Shown here in pieces: positions 14,824-17,672 of a DNA stretch of 17,672 nucleotides. A model generated the notes under the pieces. That model was not told where the DNA came from. It did not search any database and worked only from the letters and a program-made list of their open reading frames with translations. Made by a program: the position numbers and the translations under genes. Origin of the DNA: JANNVZ01 sp031418455 (GTDB lineage Bacteria; Bacteroidota; Bacteroidia; Flavobacteriales_D; Sanyastnellaceae); assembly GCA_031418455.1 (NCBI GenBank), contig JANOXJ010000294.1, forward strand, positions 1-17,672, given 5' to 3'. The first letter of the stretch is position 1, and every line of letters starts with the position of its first letter.

Positions 14824-15714
14824 TTAATTATTGAAAGCGAGCAAGGTCATCCAAGCTTCGTTTACTTGGCCCTGCTCTAGCAAGGAGTGTGCACGCTCAT
14901 GCAGTTTTAGCTCCAGCACTTTAGCATCATTTTCATAATCTATAAACATGTCTGCAAGCTCAGTAAGCTTGTATTCATTCACCGTAGTTTCGTCTGGCAA
15001 CTGAGTTATACCACCCAGCATACCCAAATCATTTCCGGTAAGTATGGTGGAGTATCTAATGTCATTAGGAATTTGGTCTACCCCTATTCCAATTTGGGTA
15101 GTAGGTTGTGGCAATTGAAACAAGCCTTGGTTGGCACGCGTGTACCAATGGCCTCCCATGCGCGCTACTTGGTCCATAAGTATAGGCGATATTTTTCCTT
15201 CTTCGTCCAGTACAGTTTCGCTTATGTGTATGCGCACAATTTCGCATACTATTAAGTTGCCTGCGCCACCCTCTTGCCCCAGTTCTATTACATCCTTCAC
15301 TATGCATTCCATTTGCACGGGCGATTCTTTTACTCTAAATGGTTTTACTAAGTCTGATGCGATGGCAGTAAGACCGCTCTTTTCAAACTCATTTACACCT
15401 TCAGCATACTCTGTGCTGGACAGCGACATTTGCTGCACCATATCATAGTTCACCACATTTATTACACATTCTTTTACACGCTTTACGTTTTCATAAGTGT
15501 GCTTAGTGCTATTGTCGCGCCCTCTGCGGTTAGGCGAAAAAATGGCAATGGGAGGATTTACACTAAATACATTGAAAAAAGAGTAAGGCGAAAGATTGGG
15601 CCTACCCTGCTCATCTATGGTGCTTGCAAATGCAATAGGACGTGGCCCTATGGCACCTAGTAGGTATTGATGTAGTTTGGGAAGTGGCGTTTCGGCAGGA
15701 GTGATAGTGAGCAT
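14824..15714 (-). CDS. flavin reductase-like protein (FMN-binding split barrel), 296 aa
   Basis: Binds FMN and is expected to use NAD(P)H to reduce flavin or a related substrate, in the cytosol. The signature GPRPIAFAST-x-D-x-x-G-x-x-NLSPYSFFNVFS occupies ~22-54, followed by PPIAIFSPNRRG with the FMN phosphate region, and V-x-C-I-x-x-V-x-E and IVCEIVRIHI later, all typical of the flavin reductase-like domain. The C-terminal ~80 residues (LTGNDLGMLGG... helices) are an extra region commonly seen in Bacteroidota members of this group. Start: ATG at 15714 gives MLTITPAETPLPKL; the longer frame up to 15786 would overlap the upstream barrel gene by 23 bp and add a non-conserved hydrophobic leader, so it is rejected. 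It lies 49 bp after the barrel gene and could be co-transcribed with it. Partner oxygenase or physiological substrate unknown. Confidence 0.85.
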   Translation of the reverse strand: MLTITPAETPLPKLHQYLLGAIGPRPIAFASTIDEQGRPNLSPYSFFNVFSVNPPIAIFSPNRRGRDNSTKHTYENVKRVKECVINVVNYDMVQQMSLSSTEYAEGVNEFEKSGLTAIASDLVKPFRVKESPVQMECIVKDVIELGQEGGAGNLIVCEIVRIHISETVLDEEGKISPILMDQVARMGGHWYTRANQGLFQLPQPTTQIGIGVDQIPNDIRYSTILTGNDLGMLGGITQLPDETTVNEYKLTELADMFIDYENDAKVLELKLHERAHSLLEQGQVNEAWMTLLAFNN

Positions 15715-15763
15715 ATTTTGAAATAAGAAAAAAAAAACGAAAATATGCCAAATAGTACAAGGA

Positions 15764-16459
15764 CTAAAAATGATATCGGATACCAAAGTCGAAACCTAAA
15801 CCAAAATTATATATACTACCTTTTTCTGAAGCCTCAAACTTATCGGTGCCTATGCTGTATCGTTTTAATTTCCAATTTCTAGAAGCAAATTCTGCTAAAC
15901 CAAAAATAGAAATTTGAGTGTGCGCTATTCTAAATGCCCCTCCAAACGCACCTGCAACTGCATATCCTTGCCAATTTGTTACCAACTCATAAGGCGATGA
16001 ATAACCTATAAGATATTTATTGCAATCAGTCAATTTCATATTTAAGTAGCCAATTTTTAAGAGTGCAAAAGTTGACCAATTTTCCTTGCGGAAAATTTCC
16101 TTTCTAAACACCAGTAGAAAATTCTTGGACTTATAATTTTTGGAGATTCTAAATGTAGTGTCGTTTAACGACCAGTTTTCTAAATCTATTTCTAAACCCA
16201 AATACTTATTACCAGTAAGTAGGTAGTTTATTTGACCACTTATTTCATAGGATGAACCGTTTAACTTTCTATCAAATTCCTGCGATACCAAAGAATTCCT
16301 ATACCTCCAATCAAAGCGGCCATTAGCCACACCACGACCAAATGAAATGCCCACGTTAAGTTTATTCTTAAGCTCAGTTTGAGCAGTTAATGGCAATGCA
16401 CAAAATGTACAAAACAACACCATGAGGGCAGCAAAGAGTAATAATGTTCTAATGTTCAT
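15764..16459 (-). CDS. predicted outer-membrane beta-barrel protein, 231 aa
   Basis: From the ATG at 16459 the protein begins MNIRTLLLFAALMVLF, a good signal peptide ending near LTA-Q. The mature part alternates polar and hydrophobic residues in strands with Gly and aromatic residues (LNVGISFGRGVANGRF, YEISGQINYLL, STFALLKIGYLNMKL, IYNFGLGFDFGIRYHF). The last residue is Phe after a strand, as in substrates of the BAM outer-membrane assembly machine. Length suits an 8- to 10-stranded barrel. A longer start at 16483 would overlap the upstream lipoprotein gene and put eight polar residues before the signal peptide, so it is not preferred. The gene is 5 bp after the upstream lipoprotein stop, so the two are probably one operon. 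Ligand or function unknown. Confidence 0.8.
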   Translation of the reverse strand: MNIRTLLLFAALMVLFCTFCALPLTAQTELKNKLNVGISFGRGVANGRFDWRYRNSLVSQEFDRKLNGSSYEISGQINYLLTGNKYLGLEIDLENWSLNDTTFRISKNYKSKNFLLVFRKEIFRKENWSTFALLKIGYLNMKLTDCNKYLIGYSSPYELVTNWQGYAVAGAFGGAFRIAHTQISIFGLAEFASRNWKLKRYSIGTDKFEASEKGSIYNFGLGFDFGIRYHF

Positions 16460-16464
16460 CTTAA

Positions 16465-16974
16465 TTATGGTACTAGATTCCAAGGCGTGCCATCAGTTAA
16501 TAAAATTTGTACTACACCATACTTTTTGTGATAATATATTTTGGACACTTCTTGATTAGACGAGGCTATCTCAGGAGTAACAAAATAACCATTATAGTAA
16601 ATGAAGTTGGACGTTGCAAGCGTATCAAAACCTCTTTCGATGATTGGCACCACAAATTTATTTGACTTGAAATAGACTGTTAATTCTTCACTTGGAGCTT
16701 CTGAAGTAATAGTATGATCCAAAATATACTCTTCTCCTTGCACTTTGCGAAAAGACTGTCCACAGAGTTCATATGTAGTGCATAAACAATCATCGCCATC
16801 ATGATGATAAGGGCCATATTCGCATTCATAATCTTCGCTGTGCACCAATATACTGTTTCCATTGGCCAAGTTGATATAAGACCTGGTAATATTATTTTCA
16901 AAGTATTTTTTATTAGCTGGCCATGCTTCCTTTTTTGGACATCCATTACAACATGACTCTAATAGAAACACCAT
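16465..16974 (-). CDS. lipoprotein-like protein with apparently disrupted signal peptide, 169 aa
   Basis: No family recognised. From the ATG at 16974 the protein starts MVFLLESCC: a lipobox-like L-E-S-C but with a hydrophobic part far too short and no basic residue. Upstream, in the same frame, the codons spell a hydrophobic run (FFTFFVCVIS) that would complete a lipoprotein signal peptide, but it has no start codon and begins right after an in-frame TGA near 17005. In the +1 frame a TTG at 17008-17006 would start MIFHLF and join the frame if the run of six T (minus strand; 16990-16995) were five. The mature region is Cys-rich near residues 50-72 (YECEYG, DDCLCTTYELC) and otherwise beta-like. 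Directly upstream of the barrel gene, so it may be its surface or periplasmic partner. The gene may be functional with a sequence error, or frameshifted. Confidence 0.6.
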   Translation of the reverse strand: MVFLLESCCNGCPKKEAWPANKKYFENNITRSYINLANGNSILVHSEDYECEYGPYHHDGDDCLCTTYELCGQSFRKVQGEEYILDHTITSEAPSEELTVYFKSNKFVVPIIERGFDTLATSNFIYYNGYFVTPEIASSNQEVSKIYYHKKYGVVQILLTDGTPWNLVP

Positions 16975-17149
16975 AGAGATAACGCAAACAAAAAAGGTGA
17001 AAAATCAATTTTTAGTACAGTAATCACTAATGCTCATATTAATGAGATTTTTATTTGAATAATCTTAATCGAAAAAGCTAAGGTAATTCATATGTTCCAA
17101 TTACATAAAAGGCTCCAATTAGAAAACCAGTATTTGCATTAGGAATTTA

Positions 17150-17177
17150 ATTTCTTACAAGTTATTTCTTACAAGTA
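17150..17177. repeat. 14-bp tandem duplication
   Basis: ATTTCTTACAAGTT (17150-17163) followed directly by ATTTCTTACAAGTA (17164-17177), two copies with one difference at the end, 7 bp after the purE stop on the purE 3' side. It looks like a recent slippage duplication in non-coding DNA. Confidence 0.75.
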
Positions 17178-17184
17178 TTAGCTC

Positions 17185-17667
17185 TTACTTCTTTTCCATT
17201 TCATCTACACTTTCCATCACTTTCTTTTTCAATTCTTCTTTAAAATCTGCAATGCGTTGCAATAGTTTCGCATCGGATGTGGCTATGATTTGTGCCGCCA
17301 ATATTCCTGCATTGCGCGAACCATTTAACGCTACGGTAGCCACCGGCACACCCGCAGGCATTTGAAGAATGGATAGCACACTGTCCCAACCATCAATGCT
17401 ATTGCTTGACTTAATGGGCACTCCTATAACTGGCAAGGGCGTTAGTGAGGCTGTCATGCCGGGCAAATGTGCTGCACCACCTGCACCTGCTATTATTACT
17501 TTAAGGCCTCTGCCTACTGCGCTTTGAGCATATTCAAACATACGCTCCGGTGTGCGGTGCGCGCTTACCACTGTTATTTCATAAGCCACACCCAAGCTTT
17601 TTAGCACTTCAGCTGCTTCGCTCATTATTGGCAAGTCGCTTTTACTACCCATTATTATTCCTACCAT
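17185..17667 (-). CDS. purE: N5-carboxyaminoimidazole ribonucleotide mutase, class I PurE
   Basis: Cytosolic purine biosynthesis enzyme that moves the carboxyl group of N5-CAIR to give CAIR. The fingerprints are complete: MGSKSDLP (6-13), VSAHRTPER (34-42) with His37, IAGAGGAAHLPGM (59-71) with His67, GVPI (82-85), LQMPAGVPVATVA (101-113) and NAGILAAQI (119-127). The 30-residue spacing of the two His equals that of the E. coli enzyme. A charged helical tail (KEELKKKVMESVDEMEKK) extends the C-terminus. The ATG at 17667 is 5 bp from the window edge; a start further upstream, outside the window, cannot be excluded. The partner purK, if adjacent, would lie beyond the right edge. Confidence 0.96.
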   Translation of the reverse strand: MVGIIMGSKSDLPIMSEAAEVLKSLGVAYEITVVSAHRTPERMFEYAQSAVGRGLKVIIAGAGGAAHLPGMTASLTPLPVIGVPIKSSNSIDGWDSVLSILQMPAGVPVATVALNGSRNAGILAAQIIATSDAKLLQRIADFKEELKKKVMESVDEMEKK

Positions 17668-17672
17668 TTTGT

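Noticed and set aside
14810..14845. TCGCTT / AAGCGA hairpin between the helicase and flavin reductase genes
   Set aside because: Six pairs, nine-base loop, no T-run and partly inside the coding end; not a convincing terminator.
5934..15714. Idea that tryptophan dioxygenase, ctlX, thiolase and flavin reductase form one catabolic cluster
   Set aside because: They are on different strands, separated by unrelated genes, and no shared pathway connects them; simple proximity is not enough.
15715..15786. Longer N-terminus for the flavin reductase-like protein
   Set aside because: The extra 24 residues are hydrophobic and unlike the family, and would overlap the upstream gene; the ATG at 15714 fits the conserved start.
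1..17672. Search for defence systems, transposases, phage genes, CRISPR arrays, tRNA and rRNA genes
   Set aside because: No repeat-spacer pattern, no recognisable nuclease/recombinase and no tRNA-like cloverleaf was seen; genes are ordinary chromosomal types.

Overview
The window looks like a chromosomal segment of an aerobic, Gram-negative member of the Bacteroidota, probably near Chitinophagales/Sphingobacteriales; the order-level guess is inference. The signs are a low-GC sequence rich in ATA isoleucine codons, an almost complete lack of Shine-Dalgarno sequences, several -7 promoter boxes of the Bacteroidota type TAnnTTTG, many lipoproteins and secreted proteins, a DUF3127 protein, an outer-membrane barrel ending in Phe, and a DUF748 (AsmA-like) protein. 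No tRNA, rRNA, CRISPR array, transposase, phage gene or attachment site is visible. This is core or semi-core chromosome rather than an island.

Layout. Positions 1-1016 hold the 3' end of a DUF748/AsmA-like envelope gene. An AT-rich gap of about 390 bp follows. At 1411-2726 lie a predicted lipoprotein and a small exported protein whose stop and start overlap (TAATG). At 2819-5905 there is a 1028-residue ABCG-type transporter with an unusual N-terminal extension and a very long extracytoplasmic loop. Convergent to it is tryptophan 2,3-dioxygenase (5934-6941, minus), then a DUF4412/GLPGLI-like putative lipoprotein (7215-7922, minus). Divergent from that is a CtlX-type citrulline hydrolase (8010-8936, plus), which overlaps tail to tail by 4 bp with a PcaF-like thiolase (8933-10132, minus). 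Upstream of the thiolase on the same strand is a secreted protein with a vWA-like domain (10151-11605, minus).

The right half holds surE and a coupled three-helix membrane protein (11758-12833, plus), closed by a long perfect bidirectional terminator. Beyond it are a DUF3127 protein with an SSB-like acidic tail (12932-13300, minus), a DEAD-box RNA helicase with an RGG-like tail (13484-14785, plus), a flavin reductase-like protein (14824-15714, minus), an outer-membrane barrel protein and a lipoprotein with an apparently disrupted signal peptide (15764-16974, minus), and purE (17185-17667, minus).

Working together. Most genes are housekeeping or catabolic and do not form one pathway. Tryptophan dioxygenase, CtlX and the thiolase point to amino-acid and acyl-CoA catabolism. 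The clearest local units are the lipoprotein/exported-protein pair (possibly with the ABC transporter), surE with its small membrane protein, and the lipoprotein/barrel pair. I see no convincing new defence or mobile system. The most interesting leads are the ABC transporter architecture, the DUF3127 protein with an SSB-Ct-like tail, the degenerate secreted vWA protein, two genes that look leaderless, and the lipoprotein whose signal peptide has lost its start codon.
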